DNA of 41,717 nt from Bacteroidia bacterium (GTDB lineage: Bacteria > Bacteroidota > Bacteroidia > Flavobacteriales > Flavobacteriaceae): assembly GCA_030429955.1 (NCBI GenBank), contig JAUIGO010000023.1, positions 1 to 41,717 of the forward strand, read 5' to 3'. The notes under the pieces were generated by a model. The model saw nothing but the letters and a program-made list of their open reading frames with translations, did no database searches and was not told where the DNA came from. Position 1 is the stretch's first letter. Every line of letters starts with the position of its first letter. The position numbers were made by a program, and so were the translations under genes. Shown piece after piece: positions 1 to 8,587 of this stretch.

Positions 1-170
1 GTGTCTTCATTATCTGGAAAAATGTCATGAATTAGATTTTAATTCACAATTATTATTTATTAATTTGCAAGCTCTAGGGATGATTTCTCTCCCACGCTGC
101 TTTTTCAGTCTCTCTGAAAGAATAAAGGTACAGAAGGAATGGTTATTTTATCAATTTAAAATTTTTAAAA
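1..170 (+). other. upstream region of rocD with two small hairpins
   Basis: No convincing gene is seen here. Two short dyads precede rocD: GGGA at 77-80 with TCCC at 90-93, and TTTCAG at 103-108 with CTGAAA at 114-119 around a five-base loop. A weak promoter-like TTAATTTG lies at 60-67, one mismatch from TAnnTTTG. These could form a 5' leader for rocD, but I do not recognise a known riboswitch class. One frame stays open from the window edge to position 268, but its composition does not look like protein. Confidence 0.25.
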
Positions 171-1415
171 ATGGCTGTTTTAGACCAATTAACATCGCAA
201 GAAGCGATGGATTTAGAAAACAAGTATGGAGCTCACAACTATCATCCACTTCCAGTCGTACTGAGTAGAGGAGAAGGTGTGTATGTTTGGGATGTTGAAG
301 GAAAACAATATTACGATTTCCTTTCAGCGTACTCAGCGGTAAATCAAGGACATTGTCACCCAAAAATTGTTGGTGCAATGGTAAATCAAGCACAGACATT
401 AACCTTAACTTCCAGAGCATTTTACAATGATATGCTAGGGAAGTACGAGAAATTCGCAACCGAATATTTTGGTTTCGATAAGTTATTACCAATGAATACA
501 GGAGCTGAAGCTGTTGAAACGGCTTTAAAAATCTGTAGAAAATGGGCTTACGAAGTTAAAGGTATTGATGAAAATGAAGCTGACATTATTGTTTGTAAAA
601 ACAATTTCCACGGCAGAACAACAACGATTATTTCATTTTCAAACGATCCTGTAGCTCGTAAAAACTTTGGTCCTTTTACAAAAGGGTTTATCAAGATTGA
701 TTATGACGATTTAGACGCTTTGGAAGATGCTTTAAAGAGCAATCCTAATGTTGCTGGTTTTATGGCTGAACCTATTCAAGGAGAAGCTGGTGTGTATGTG
801 CCAAGTGAAGGTTATTTAGCGAAAGCAAAAGCATTGTGTGAAAAGTACAATGTATTGTTTATTGCTGATGAAGTACAAACAGGAATCGCACGAACAGGAA
901 AATTATTAGCAGTTGACCATGAAAATGTAAAACCAGATGTTTTAATTCTTGGTAAAGCCTTATCTGGAGGCGCTTATCCAGTGTCTGCTGTATTGGCAAA
1001 TGATTCTGTGATGAATGTAATTAAGCCAGGAAACCATGGAAGTACGTTTGGAGGTAATCCAGTAGCTGCTGCAGTAGCTATTGCTGCTCTTGAAGTGGTA
1101 AAAGAAGAAGGATTGGCTGAAAACGCTGAAAGGCTAGGTCAATTATTTAGAAGTGAACTAGACAAGTATATAGCAACAACAGATTTGGTGAGTTTAGTTA
1201 GAGGTAAAGGCTTACTCAATGCTATTGTTATTAACGATGATGAAGAAAGTGATACAGCTTGGAACATTTGCTTAAGGCTTAGAGATAATGGCTTATTGGC
1301 AAAACCAACACATGGTAATATCATTCGTTTTGCACCACCTTTAGTGATGACAGAAGAGCAATTGTTAGATTGCGTGTCTATAATTGTTAAGACCTTAAAG
1401 GAATTTGAAAATTAA
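171..1415 (+). CDS. rocD: ornithine aminotransferase (ornithine--oxo-acid transaminase)
   Basis: A 414-residue fold-type I PLP aminotransferase of subgroup III, the normal length for ornithine delta-aminotransferase. It moves the delta-amino group of ornithine to 2-oxoglutarate, giving glutamate semialdehyde, which links arginine and proline metabolism in the cytosol. Visible motifs are [10 protein letters not shown] (109-118), HGRT (147-150), the cofactor-binding [11 protein letters not shown] (233-243), the Schiff-base lysine K262 in [11 protein letters not shown] and the phosphate-binding GSTFGGNP (290-297). The N-terminal stretch with [19 protein letters not shown] is typical of ornithine rather than acetylornithine or GABA enzymes. 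The ATG at 171 fits family N-termini. An 8-base gap separates it from the next gene, so the two may be co-transcribed. The assignment rests on motif recall, but the family is distinctive. Confidence 0.95.
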   Translation: MAVLDQLTSQEAMDLENKYGAHNYHPLPVVLSRGEGVYVWDVEGKQYYDFLSAYSAVNQGHCHPKIVGAMVNQAQTLTLTSRAFYNDMLGKYEKFATEYFGFDKLLPMNTGAEAVETALKICRKWAYEVKGIDENEADIIVCKNNFHGRTTTIISFSNDPVARKNFGPFTKGFIKIDYDDLDALEDALKSNPNVAGFMAEPIQGEAGVYVPSEGYLAKAKALCEKYNVLFIADEVQTGIARTGKLLAVDHENVKPDVLILGKALSGGAYPVSAVLANDSVMNVIKPGNHGSTFGGNPVAAAVAIAALEVVKEEGLAENAERLGQLFRSELDKYIATTDLVSLVRGKGLLNAIVINDDEESDTAWNICLRLRDNGLLAKPTHGNIIRFAPPLVMTEEQLLDCVSIIVKTLKEFEN

Positions 1416-1423
1416 AATATTTA

Positions 1424-1873
1424 ATGGAAAAAGATAACATCTCCACATTTGATGAATTTGAGTTAAACATTTCATCAAATATTAAAACCTTTTTAGAGGA
1501 AATTTCAAAATGGTCTTTCTTTTTGTCAATAGTTGGTTTTGTAGGTATTGGTCTAATGGTTGTTGTTGGGCTATTGTTTGGCACTATAATGTCAATGATG
1601 AGAGATGTGAATGCGTATGATTTAGGTTATACAGCAGGAGTTGGATTTTTTTATGTTGTTATTGCATTAATATATTTCTTTCCAATATTATATCTATATA
1701 AATTCTCAAGAAAAATGAAGAGCGCTTTGCATTCTAAAAATAATGATGATTTTGAGTCTGCTTTTGCAAATTTAAAGTCTCACTATAAGTTTGTAGGTAT
1801 CTTAGCAATCATTATCATAAGCTTATATGTGTTGTTGTTTTTAATTGGAATTGTAGGAGCATCAGCGTTTTAA
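1424..1873 (+). CDS. small membrane protein, DUF5362-like
   Basis: A 149-residue integral membrane protein with an acidic cytosolic-looking N-terminus (1-29) and three hydrophobic blocks at about 30-59, 66-93 and 123-149. The loop before the last segment (about 94-122) is charged, with a DDFESAFANLKSHYKFVGI stretch resembling DUF5362-type proteins that are common in Flavobacteriia and have no known function. It begins 8 bases after rocD and ends just before a clear terminator at 1901-1924, so it probably shares the rocD transcript. No catalytic motif is visible. The family name is a recall-based guess; the membrane topology is directly readable. Confidence 0.75.
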   Translation: MEKDNISTFDEFELNISSNIKTFLEEISKWSFFLSIVGFVGIGLMVVVGLLFGTIMSMMRDVNAYDLGYTAGVGFFYVVIALIYFFPILYLYKFSRKMKSALHSKNNDDFESAFANLKSHYKFVGILAIIIISLYVLLFLIGIVGASAF

Positions 1874-1900
1874 GATAATTAAGACAATAATTAATAACAT

Positions 1901-1928
1901 AAAAGCGGCCAATAGGTCGCTTTTGTGT
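1901..1928 (+). terminator. intrinsic terminator after the rocD/DUF5362 pair
   Basis: A ten-base-pair stem (1901-1910 with 1915-1924, one G-U pair) has loop AATA and arms AAAAGCGGCC and GGTCGCTTTT. The A and T flanks let it work on either strand, so it may also serve the opposing gene ending at 2000. Confidence 0.8.
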
Positions 1929-1999
1929 TATAAAGAAATAACAACAAAAGAACAGTTGGGTTTTTTACTTTTTGTTTAATTGATTTAACCTTGAATCCA

Positions 2000-2308
2000 T
2001 TAAGATGAAAGAGCAGCAGCACCAATTCCCGCAAAAACGATTACTAATAGGATAATTCCTATAAATGAAATAACCAAACCTGCAATAGCTAATCCTCTTG
2101 GAGTCCTGAAGATTCCAATGAATGAGAAGACAAGACCTAAAATCCATATCAACCAGCCAAGAAAAGGAACCCATCCGATAAATAATGCGATTAGAGAAAG
2201 CACGAAACCTGCTGTGCCAAGTCCATTAGATTTCTTTTCTACTTGATTGACTATAATAGTTTGCCCAGAACTATTTTGCCCACTGTTTTGGTTTTGATTA
2301 GTTTCCAT
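2000..2308 (-). CDS. small two-segment membrane protein, DUF4190-like
   Basis: A 102-residue protein with a Gln/Asn-rich hydrophilic N-terminus (1-29) followed by two long hydrophobic regions at about 31-64 and 71-99, with an RTPRG turn between them. This glycine-rich pattern (GLGTAGFVLSLIAL, then RGLAIAGLVISFIGI) is that of DUF4190-type membrane proteins, which have no established role. It is the downstream-most of three small membrane-protein genes on this strand but is separated from the next by 186 bases, so it may have its own promoter. Nothing suggests an enzyme. The start ATG is followed by a hydrophilic tail as expected. Confidence 0.7.
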   Translation of the reverse strand: METNQNQNSGQNSSGQTIIVNQVEKKSNGLGTAGFVLSLIALFIGWVPFLGWLIWILGLVFSFIGIFRTPRGLAIAGLVISFIGIILLVIVFAGIGAAALSS

Positions 2309-2494
2309 TTTTAAATTGTTATTGTTAGCAACTTAAAAATACAAAATAAAACCAAATAAAACCCACTACAGGCTTCTGCAATAGTAATTTAAAGTTTTTA
2401 TCAGCACCTCAAGCGAGCATTAATTTGGACAATTAATAGCATCCAATTAAAAATACTTACTTTGATAGAATATTTATATAAAAAGGACTTGTTT

Positions 2495-2818
2495 TTATTG
2501 GTTTCGCTGCCATTCTTCCATAGCTGCATTGTATTGCTCCATAATACCATCATAACCCACGGTTGAGAATACATAAACAACCCTTAAAACCATAAGCAAG
2601 TTGATAATGAAAACTACCAATGCAACAATTTTAGCTGTTTTCATAGCTTCGATGTTTTCGTAATTTTCATGGTCTGCGTAAGCTTCTTTTAATTGTTTAT
2701 TAGAGATAAAAAAGGCAATCCCTGAAGGTATAATTCCGAGTCCAAATACACAACAGCATAAAAAGCCAAGTATTGAAAGGACATAAATGAGCGTGGTGTT
2801 TAGTTTTTGTTTTTCCAA
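2495..2818 (-). CDS. CCC-motif membrane protein
   Basis: A 107-residue protein whose first hydrophobic segment (about 9-35) contains three consecutive cysteines at 21-23 in ILGFLCCCVFGLG, the hallmark of the Flavobacteriia CCC-motif small membrane proteins. A charged middle loop (about 36-62, with KQLKEAYADHENYENIEAMK) precedes a second membrane segment (about 64-90) and a short acidic tail. The function is unknown. It starts 10 bases after the DUF2752 gene, and the two very likely form an operon driven from the promoter near 3134. The cysteines might bind a cofactor or be acylated, but nothing in the sequence decides this. Confidence 0.75.
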   Translation of the reverse strand: MEKQKLNTTLIYVLSILGFLCCCVFGLGIIPSGIAFFISNKQLKEAYADHENYENIEAMKTAKIVALVVFIINLLMVLRVVYVFSTVGYDGIMEQYNAAMEEWQRNQ

Positions 2819-2828
2819 AATAGTAATG

Positions 2829-3113
2829 TTATTGATTGATTTTTATAATATAACTTGTAACTATAATTACAACGTTTAAAACTACTAAAATAAATTTAAT
2901 TTTCTCAGCATATTTAATATTAAAGAAGATGTTTGCTATTAAGAATCCTGCAAACATAAAAAGGGTGTAAATAGCTGGATACATATAAAATGCTGCAACA
3001 AACTCTCCTTGAAAAATAAAGCCTAGTGAACGCTGAAAACCACAACCAAAGCATTCTATGCCAAAGAATTTTTTGGTTAAACACGGCAACATATAGTCTT
3101 CAGGAGAGAGCAT
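2829..3113 (-). CDS. DUF2752 family membrane protein
   Basis: A 94-residue protein with the DUF2752 signature: C11, then FFGIECFGCGFQRS with C21 and C24, then two hydrophobic segments (about 34-60 and 69-91). The family is widespread in Bacteroidota and often sits beside small TM2, CCC-motif or DUF4190 proteins. Its molecular role is not known, and the paired cysteines suggest a small metal or redox site by inference only. A -7 element TAACTTTG on this strand (3134-3141) would place the transcript start about 15 bases before this ATG, making it the first gene of a two-gene operon with the CCC-motif gene. Confidence 0.8.
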   Translation of the reverse strand: MLSPEDYMLPCLTKKFFGIECFGCGFQRSLGFIFQGEFVAAFYMYPAIYTLFMFAGFLIANIFFNIKYAEKIKFILVVLNVVIIVTSYIIKINQ

Positions 3114-3133
3114 TGGTTATTTGAAAAGTTTAT

Positions 3134-3141
3134 CAAAGTTA
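3134..3141 (-). promoter_or_regulatory. Bacteroidota -7 promoter element for the DUF2752 operon
   Basis: The minus strand reads TAACTTTG, an exact match to TAnnTTTG, about 21 bases before the DUF2752 start codon. No clear -33 TTG was found at the expected distance. It is divergent from the plus-strand element at 3166-3173. Confidence 0.5.
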
Positions 3142-3165
3142 AAAAATGTATATGATTTAATTCTC

Positions 3166-3173
3166 TATTTTTG
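3166..3173 (+). promoter_or_regulatory. Bacteroidota -7 promoter element for the Smr-protein operon
   Basis: TATTTTTG matches TAnnTTTG. A transcript would begin near 3179, so the TTG codon at 3171 cannot be the translation start of the next gene. This favours the ATG at 3213, or possibly 3189. Confidence 0.45.
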
Positions 3174-3212
3174 TCTCGAACTGTAATTATGCGTTCCCTA
3201 AAAATAAGAATA

Positions 3213-3413
3213 ATGAATATCAGTCGCTTTATAAATATAATTCTCATTCTAACAGGTGGCTTAATTGCATTATATGCACAAGCTGAAGAGAATCAAAATG
3301 TTTACATACTCATTGGTGGTATTGTGATGCTAATGACAGGTTTGTATAGATTGTCTCGCGGAATCTCTAGTAAAAGAGAGGATGATACTTTTATTAAAGA
3401 AGAAAAAGAATAG
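3213..3413 (+). CDS. small two-segment membrane protein of unknown function
   Basis: A 66-residue protein from the ATG at 3213 with two hydrophobic segments (about 5-22 and 29-45), a short NQN-containing loop and a charged C-terminal tail ending KEEKE. An upstream in-frame ATG at 3189 adds eight basic residues and a TTG at 3171 adds more, but the promoter element at 3166-3173 overlaps the TTG and leaves almost no leader for 3189. The gene sits two bases before the Smr-protein gene and is presumably co-transcribed with it. I do not recognise a family. The reading frame is supported by its composition and tight spacing. Confidence 0.6.
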   Translation: MNISRFINIILILTGGLIALYAQAEENQNVYILIGGIVMLMTGLYRLSRGISSKREDDTFIKEEKE

Positions 3414-3415
3414 TA

Positions 3416-3967
3416 ATGTCATTAAAAGTAGGTGATTACGTTGAGGTTTTGGATGAAGATCTGTCTGGTGAAGTCATCTTCATTAAAGATAACTTGGTTA
3501 CTATTCAAACTAAAGATGATTTCGAATTGCAGTTTGAGGCTTCTCAGTTGGTAAAAACACAAAATTCTAAATTACTGAGGACTTCTATTATTACTGACGA
3601 TACACTGCAAAAGATTCACACTGACAAAAACCCTAAAAAAAAGAAATCAGTAGGCGTAAAACGTAAAGAGAGAACTCAGCCAGCAATGGAAGTCGATCTT
3701 CATATACACAATTTACTGCCAACTACAAAAGGCATGCAAAAGCATGATATTTTAACCTATCAGTTAGATACTGTAAAGCGTCAGTTAGCATTTGCCATGA
3801 GTAAAAACATACAACGTGTTGTATTTATTCATGGTGTTGGTGAAGGTGTTTTAAAATTGGAGTTGGAATATCTTTTTAAACAATACGATAACCTGAAATA
3901 CTACGATGCTAATTACCAAAAATACGGCTTAGGAGCCACAGAAGTATATATTTTTCAGAATGCTTAA
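3416..3967 (+). CDS. Smr/MutS2 C-terminal domain protein
   Basis: A 183-residue protein. An N-terminal Tudor- or KOW-like beta domain (about 1-48, beginning MSLKVGDYVEVLD) is followed by a basic linker (about 73-87, with KKKK) and a C-terminal Smr domain (about 91-182). The Smr signatures DLHIHNL (94-100) and the nucleic-acid-facing IHGVGEGVLK (138-147) are both present. Stand-alone Smr domains are endonuclease-like modules that act on branched DNA or on stalled-ribosome mRNA; which of these applies here cannot be told. The N-terminal module resembles the DUF2027 region that accompanies Smr domains in Bacteroidota. It ends one base before the opposing lipoprotein gene. Confidence 0.85.
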   Translation: MSLKVGDYVEVLDEDLSGEVIFIKDNLVTIQTKDDFELQFEASQLVKTQNSKLLRTSIITDDTLQKIHTDKNPKKKKSVGVKRKERTQPAMEVDLHIHNLLPTTKGMQKHDILTYQLDTVKRQLAFAMSKNIQRVVFIHGVGEGVLKLELEYLFKQYDNLKYYDANYQKYGLGATEVYIFQNA

Positions 3968-3968
3968 A

Positions 3969-4865
3969 TTAGTTTTCTATGGTCAGTGTGGTCGTGTAAG
4001 TTCCCAAATCAATAAAATCTGTATTCAATATGTCTAGATCTACATTTTCAATAGTAAAGGTAACGGTTATATGCCTTTTAAATGTACTGGTTTTTAGTTC
4101 ATCCTGCACAAAAATATCATTGGCAGCAGCATCTAGGTAACGTCTTATTGTTGAGCCATCGGCAAAGTCATCTTTTGGGTTTTTGTTCAGATTTTCATCT
4201 TCATATCTTGTGATGGTGCCATCATTGTCATCGTCAGTGTCTAAATAATCTGGAATGGTGTCACCATCAGTATCTTGAGCATCATCTATTAGGCCATCAT
4301 CATTTAGGTCTGGATTTTCATCTATAGTTAGTACATTGTCATTATCGTCATCATTATCCTTGTAGTTTGGTATACCATCACCATCTGTATCATCATCTTC
4401 TAAATCTCCATTCCCATTAATGTCTTCAAGTTCGGAAGGGATGCCATCTTCATCATCATCAATATAAGTGGTTTCTGTATAAAAGGTTCCACCTGAAGAG
4501 GCTTCATAATCTTCAATAATGGAGACATCTGCATCTGGAATTTCCTCACAAATCAATCCTGAAGGATCGCCATCATAAGTTCTGTAATTAAATCTTACTG
4601 TAGAATTATTTATAGTTAATTCATAATTATATGGTGTTACGCTAGGACTAAAAATCTTATCAGTTGTAGCATTGCTTGGAAACAATAATGATAAGGATTC
4701 ATTAGGATCTGTTTTAATATCGTAAACCACATAGTTATCAGAGTTTGTGTCACCACAAACTGCCAATACTTTATCAAATTCTAATTCAACAGTGATTACA
4801 TCTCCATCATCACATGAGTTGAAGAAAAATAAACAACAGATAAATAAAACAGACAACTTTCGCAT
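3969..4865 (-). CDS. lipoprotein with thrombospondin type 3-like calcium repeats
   Basis: A 298-residue predicted lipoprotein from the ATG at 4865. The signal peptide MRKLSVLFICCLFFFNSC ends in a lipobox cysteine at residue 18, followed directly by acidic residues (CDDGD), which in Bacteroidota often marks export to the cell surface. The middle (about 135-225) is a run of Asp/Asn-rich units such as DDDEDGIP, DTDGDGIP and DTDGDTIPDYLD, the pattern of thrombospondin type 3 repeats that wrap Ca2+. A longer start at 4883 adds six residues, but it overlaps a -7 promoter element at 4881-4888, so I prefer 4865. The flanking N- and C-terminal regions are not recognised. The role is unknown; surface or adhesion use is inferred. 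Confidence 0.8.
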   Translation of the reverse strand: MRKLSVLFICCLFFFNSCDDGDVITVELEFDKVLAVCGDTNSDNYVVYDIKTDPNESLSLLFPSNATTDKIFSPSVTPYNYELTINNSTVRFNYRTYDGDPSGLICEEIPDADVSIIEDYEASSGGTFYTETTYIDDDEDGIPSELEDINGNGDLEDDDTDGDGIPNYKDNDDDNDNVLTIDENPDLNDDGLIDDAQDTDGDTIPDYLDTDDDNDGTITRYEDENLNKNPKDDFADGSTIRRYLDAAANDIFVQDELKTSTFKRHITVTFTIENVDLDILNTDFIDLGTYTTTLTIEN

Positions 4866-4880
4866 AGGTGAAATTTTGAA

Positions 4881-4888
4881 CAAAAATA
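4881..4888 (-). promoter_or_regulatory. -7 promoter element for the calcium-repeat lipoprotein
   Basis: The minus strand reads TATTTTTG, an exact TAnnTTTG match. The transcript would start near 4874-4876, about ten bases before the ATG at 4865. No good -33 element is seen. Confidence 0.4.
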
Positions 4889-4962
4889 ACGGAATTGTAA
4901 ATTATAACGTAGGATAATGATAATAATTTTATTTCAAGTATTTTTACACTTTCAATTTACAA

Positions 4963-6114
4963 ATGAAGACTCCTATTTATTTTGATAATGCAGCTACAAC
5001 ACCTATTCGTCCTGAAGTGATTGAAGTGATGACTAATGTGATGAAAAATAATTACGGAAATGCTTCATCTTCACATAGTTTTGGGCGTTCGTCTAAATCA
5101 TTAATTGAAAAATGCAGAAAAGACATTGCTTCGTATTTTAAGGTAAGTCCTTCAGAAATTATCTTTACTTCTGGAGGCACAGAAGCCGATAATTTAGTGC
5201 TTAGAAGTGCAGTTAGAGATTTAGGTGTTGAGGAAATTATAACCTCAAAAATTGAACATCATGCTGTTTTGCATACTGTTGAACAATTGGCTTATGAATA
5301 TGGCATCATTATTAATTATTTGAAATTAGAGCCAGATGGTACAATTAATCCTTTTCACTTAGAGAGTTTACTAGTAAACTCACCTAATAAAAAATTAGTG
5401 AGTTTAATGCATGTGAATAACGAAATAGGTAACAAACTGGATGTTGCTGGTGTGGCTCATATGTGTAAATCAAACAATGCTTTATTTCACAGTGATACTG
5501 TCCAGTCTGTAGGTCATTATCCAATTGACTTAAGTGAAATTCCTATTGATTTTCTCGCAGCGAGTGCTCATAAGTTTCATGGACCAAAAGGTGTTGGTTT
5601 TTGTTTTATTAGAAAAAACTCTGGCTTGCAACCTTTGATTTTTGGAGGTGAACAGGAGCGAGGTTACAGAGCAGGAACTGAGAGTGTTCACAATATTGCT
5701 GGCTTGGCTGAAGCCTTAAAACTATCGTATAAAAACCTTGATGCTGAAAGCAACTACGTTAAAGGCATTAAATCGTACTTTATAGAGCAATTGAAAACTG
5801 AAATCCCTGAGGTTTCCTTTAATGGAAACTCTGCTGATTTAGAAAGAAGCACTTATACGTCTGTTAATGTATGTTTTCCAGTTGCTCCAGAAAAAGGTGC
5901 TATGTTTTTATTTCAGTTGGATTTAAAAGGCATTGCTTGTTCTAAAGGAAGTGCGTGCCAAAGCGGAAGTTCACAAAACTCGCATGTACTCACAGAAATT
6001 TTAACTGAAGCCGATTTACTGAAACCATCAATTCGGTTTTCGTTTAGTATTTACAATACCAAAGATGAGGTTGATTATGTAGTTAAGACTTTGAAAGATT
6101 TAGTAGCTCACTAA
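4963..6114 (+). CDS. cysteine desulfurase family protein (NifS/IscS type)
   Basis: A 383-residue PLP enzyme of the class V aminotransferase fold. It removes sulfur from cysteine to give alanine and an enzyme persulfide, which feeds Fe-S cluster or tRNA thiolation pathways. Motifs include YFDNAATTP (6-14), the cofactor-stacking EHHAV (98-102, H99), the Schiff-base lysine K204 in SAHKFHGPKG and the catalytic cysteine C332 in SKGSACQSGS. The short spacing around that cysteine places it in the IscS/NifS group rather than the SufS group. No iscU or other Fe-S assembly gene is adjacent, so its acceptor is unknown. The last four bases overlap the end of the opposing TonB receptor gene. Confidence 0.9.
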   Translation: MKTPIYFDNAATTPIRPEVIEVMTNVMKNNYGNASSSHSFGRSSKSLIEKCRKDIASYFKVSPSEIIFTSGGTEADNLVLRSAVRDLGVEEIITSKIEHHAVLHTVEQLAYEYGIIINYLKLEPDGTINPFHLESLLVNSPNKKLVSLMHVNNEIGNKLDVAGVAHMCKSNNALFHSDTVQSVGHYPIDLSEIPIDFLAASAHKFHGPKGVGFCFIRKNSGLQPLIFGGEQERGYRAGTESVHNIAGLAEALKLSYKNLDAESNYVKGIKSYFIEQLKTEIPEVSFNGNSADLERSTYTSVNVCFPVAPEKGAMFLFQLDLKGIACSKGSACQSGSSQNSHVLTEILTEADLLKPSIRFSFSIYNTKDEVDYVVKTLKDLVAH

Positions 6115-8576
6115 AATCGCATGCCAACCCTTACATTAAATACTCTAGGAGTTAAATAATTCGGTATGGAATATTGACGCTTACTGTATACGTCTCTAAC
6201 CCATGTATTAGTGATTGAGTTTTGCACATCAAACATATTGAAGATTTCAATGCCTAAGCTCAATTCTTTAAACTTGCTTTTCCAACCACTTTGTGCTGGC
6301 TTTTTTGAGTCCACTAAAACGTAAGAGATTCCTAAATCAGCTCTTTTATAATCAGGCAACCTATTCTGATAATTGTAAGGATCAGCATAACTTGGTGAAC
6401 CACCTGGAACTCCAGTATTATAAACTAAATTCAAGTACATTTTTAAATCAGGAATGTTGGGTACATAATCCTGAAATAAGATCCCAAACTTTAAACGTTG
6501 ATCTGTTGGTCTAGAAATATAGCCTCTATCATTAATGTTTTCTTCTGTTTTTAGATAACCAAAACTAAACCAAGATTCGGTTCCTGGAACAAACTCACCA
6601 TTGAGCCTAAAATCTATTCCGTAAGCATAGGCTTTTGCACTGTTATTGGCTTGATAACGAATACGAACATTCTCTACAGTGTACGGATTGATGTCTGACA
6701 TGCTCTTGTAATAAGCTTCAGAAACCAATTTAAAAGGCCTTTCCCAAATGTTTAGGCTATATTCATTGGCTAGTACAATATGAACAGATTGCTGTGCTTT
6801 AACTTTGCTATTGATGCTTCCATCGCTTCCACGTAGTTCTCTGTAGAATGGAGGTTGATAGTAGAGTCCACCACTTAATCTGAATAACATATCCTTTTCC
6901 CAATCTGGTTTTATAGCAAATTGAGCACGAGGACTAAAAACCGTTTGCGTAGAGCTCTCAATACCATCACCACTCACAGTCCAATTATGAACACGAACTC
7001 CAGCATTAAAAAACATATCATTATTACCTAGCTCTGTACGTTTGCTCCATTGTGCATAGGCTTGGATTCTGTCAATTTTAGTATGGTTGGTTGCTCTAAT
7101 ATTTTGAAAAGGTACTAAAGGACCTTGGTAAGCTTCGTAAGGTTGCTCGTTAAACGAATCGATGTGTGGAGGATTGATAGAAAATCCTGCAGAATCAATA
7201 ACTTCCCATTCCACAATACGATCCATAATATCTTCGTGAGTGTACTTAACAGACCATTTTACATTACTATCACCTTCCAGCCTGTAATCACCTTTGTGTT
7301 CTACATTTACAATGAGTGCATCTAAATCATTTCTAGCATGATTGAGTTGACCACCAATGCCTTCAGAAAATTCAACTTCAACCAAATCTTCATCACCAAT
7401 ATTACTGTTCACTTCACCTAATCTGTACTGTGCTAGTATATCAAAATATTCTTCTTCAGTAGTGTGATAAGCAGAAGTGATGAGTTTTAATGTAAGATCA
7501 TCTGTTGCAAAATAAGTACCTTTAAATGCTCCGAAATAGGTTTGATATTGATCTTTTTCTTGACCTTCATAAAACACCAATAAAGCTAACGGATTTTCAA
7601 GGGTACCAAAGTTGGTTTGTCGTGTTTGAGGTTCGTAATTGTATTTGTTGATGGAGGCATTTCCTAAGAAACTCAAATGAAACTTATCTGAAAATTTATA
7701 ATTCAAATAGGTTTGAGCGTCAGCAAACTTTGGGTCGTAATTGGTTTCAGTTTCTTTTGCTTTAACCAGCAAACTATTATCTCTGTAGCGTAAGCCTATA
7801 ATTCCAGAGAACTTTGAATCTTTAGAAACAGCTTCAGTAGTAATGCTTCCACCTAAAAGACTCATATCTGCTCGCACACCAAAACTCACAGGATTTCTAT
7901 AAGTAATGTCTAAAACCGAAGAGAGTTTATCTCCATATTGGGCTTGAAATCCTCCAGCTGAAAACTCCACATTCTGAACCATATCAGTATTTACAAAGCT
8001 CAAACCTTCCTGTTGTCCAGAACGAATAAGGAATGGTCTGTACACTTCAATTTCGTTGACATAGACTAAGTTTTCATCAAAATTTCCACCTCTAACGGAG
8101 TATTGTGTACTCAATTCATTGGAGATGTTTACTCCAGGAAGCGTTTTGAGTAAGTTTTCAACGCCTGGTTGTGCACCTTTAATAGTTCTGATGAGTTCAG
8201 GTTCAATGGTTGTGATGCCTTCTACTTGTTTTCGCTGATTGCCTTTTACTATAACAACAGCAATTTGTTCAATTTCCAAGTTCATCACAGGATTAAACTC
8301 AAAGGTTTCTCCATTTTTTAAATTGAAGGTTGCTGAAACTTTTTTGTAGTTGAGGTGTGTGAATTCTATGAGGACATCTTCGTTCGCTGGAATTTTTATC
8401 AGATAAAAACCGTTTTCATTAGTGGTTGTACCATCTGTTCCTGCTTTGATGTTAATATTTGCTATTGGTAAATTGGCACTGTCAAGAATGATTCCTTTAA
8501 GCGTAGCAGTTTGAGATAACCCAAAAAGAGGCAATAGTAAAAAAGCGAGTTTTAGTAAGGAAAAATGTATCTTCAA
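6111..8576 (-). CDS. TonB-dependent outer-membrane receptor with carboxypeptidase-regulatory-like domain
   Basis: An 821-residue outer-membrane receptor. A signal peptide (about 1-21) is followed by a carboxypeptidase D regulatory-like beta-sandwich (about 24-105, with GTTTNENGFYLIKIP), a plug domain (about 118-225, with LLKTLPGVNISNEL and QYSVRGGNFDENLVYVNEIEVYRP) and a long barrel ending in an aromatic residue (MRF). It should take up a substrate across the outer membrane using TonB energy; the substrate is unknown and no SusD partner is adjacent, so a polysaccharide role is not supported. It lies 11 bases downstream of the M23 peptidase gene on the same strand, so the two are likely co-transcribed. 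It overlaps the cysteine desulfurase gene tail-to-tail by four bases. Confidence 0.92.
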   Translation of the reverse strand: MKIHFSLLKLAFLLLPLFGLSQTATLKGIILDSANLPIANINIKAGTDGTTTNENGFYLIKIPANEDVLIEFTHLNYKKVSATFNLKNGETFEFNPVMNLEIEQIAVVIVKGNQRKQVEGITTIEPELIRTIKGAQPGVENLLKTLPGVNISNELSTQYSVRGGNFDENLVYVNEIEVYRPFLIRSGQQEGLSFVNTDMVQNVEFSAGGFQAQYGDKLSSVLDITYRNPVSFGVRADMSLLGGSITTEAVSKDSKFSGIIGLRYRDNSLLVKAKETETNYDPKFADAQTYLNYKFSDKFHLSFLGNASINKYNYEPQTRQTNFGTLENPLALLVFYEGQEKDQYQTYFGAFKGTYFATDDLTLKLITSAYHTTEEEYFDILAQYRLGEVNSNIGDEDLVEVEFSEGIGGQLNHARNDLDALIVNVEHKGDYRLEGDSNVKWSVKYTHEDIMDRIVEWEVIDSAGFSINPPHIDSFNEQPYEAYQGPLVPFQNIRATNHTKIDRIQAYAQWSKRTELGNNDMFFNAGVRVHNWTVSGDGIESSTQTVFSPRAQFAIKPDWEKDMLFRLSGGLYYQPPFYRELRGSDGSINSKVKAQQSVHIVLANEYSLNIWERPFKLVSEAYYKSMSDINPYTVENVRIRYQANNSAKAYAYGIDFRLNGEFVPGTESWFSFGYLKTEENINDRGYISRPTDQRLKFGILFQDYVPNIPDLKMYLNLVYNTGVPGGSPSYADPYNYQNRLPDYKRADLGISYVLVDSKKPAQSGWKSKFKELSLGIEIFNMFDVQNSITNTWVRDVYSKRQYSIPNYLTPRVFNVRVGMRF

Positions 8577-8587
8577 AAGAGTTGTAT

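Noticed and set aside
65..268. Plus-strand reading frame of 67 codons before and inside the start of rocD
   Set aside because: It overlaps rocD in another frame and its residue pattern does not look like a folded protein.
4255..4460. Dense ATC/TCA-rich tract in the lipoprotein gene as a microsatellite
   Set aside because: It codes for Asp-rich calcium-binding repeats in the correct frame, so the repeat is explained by the protein.
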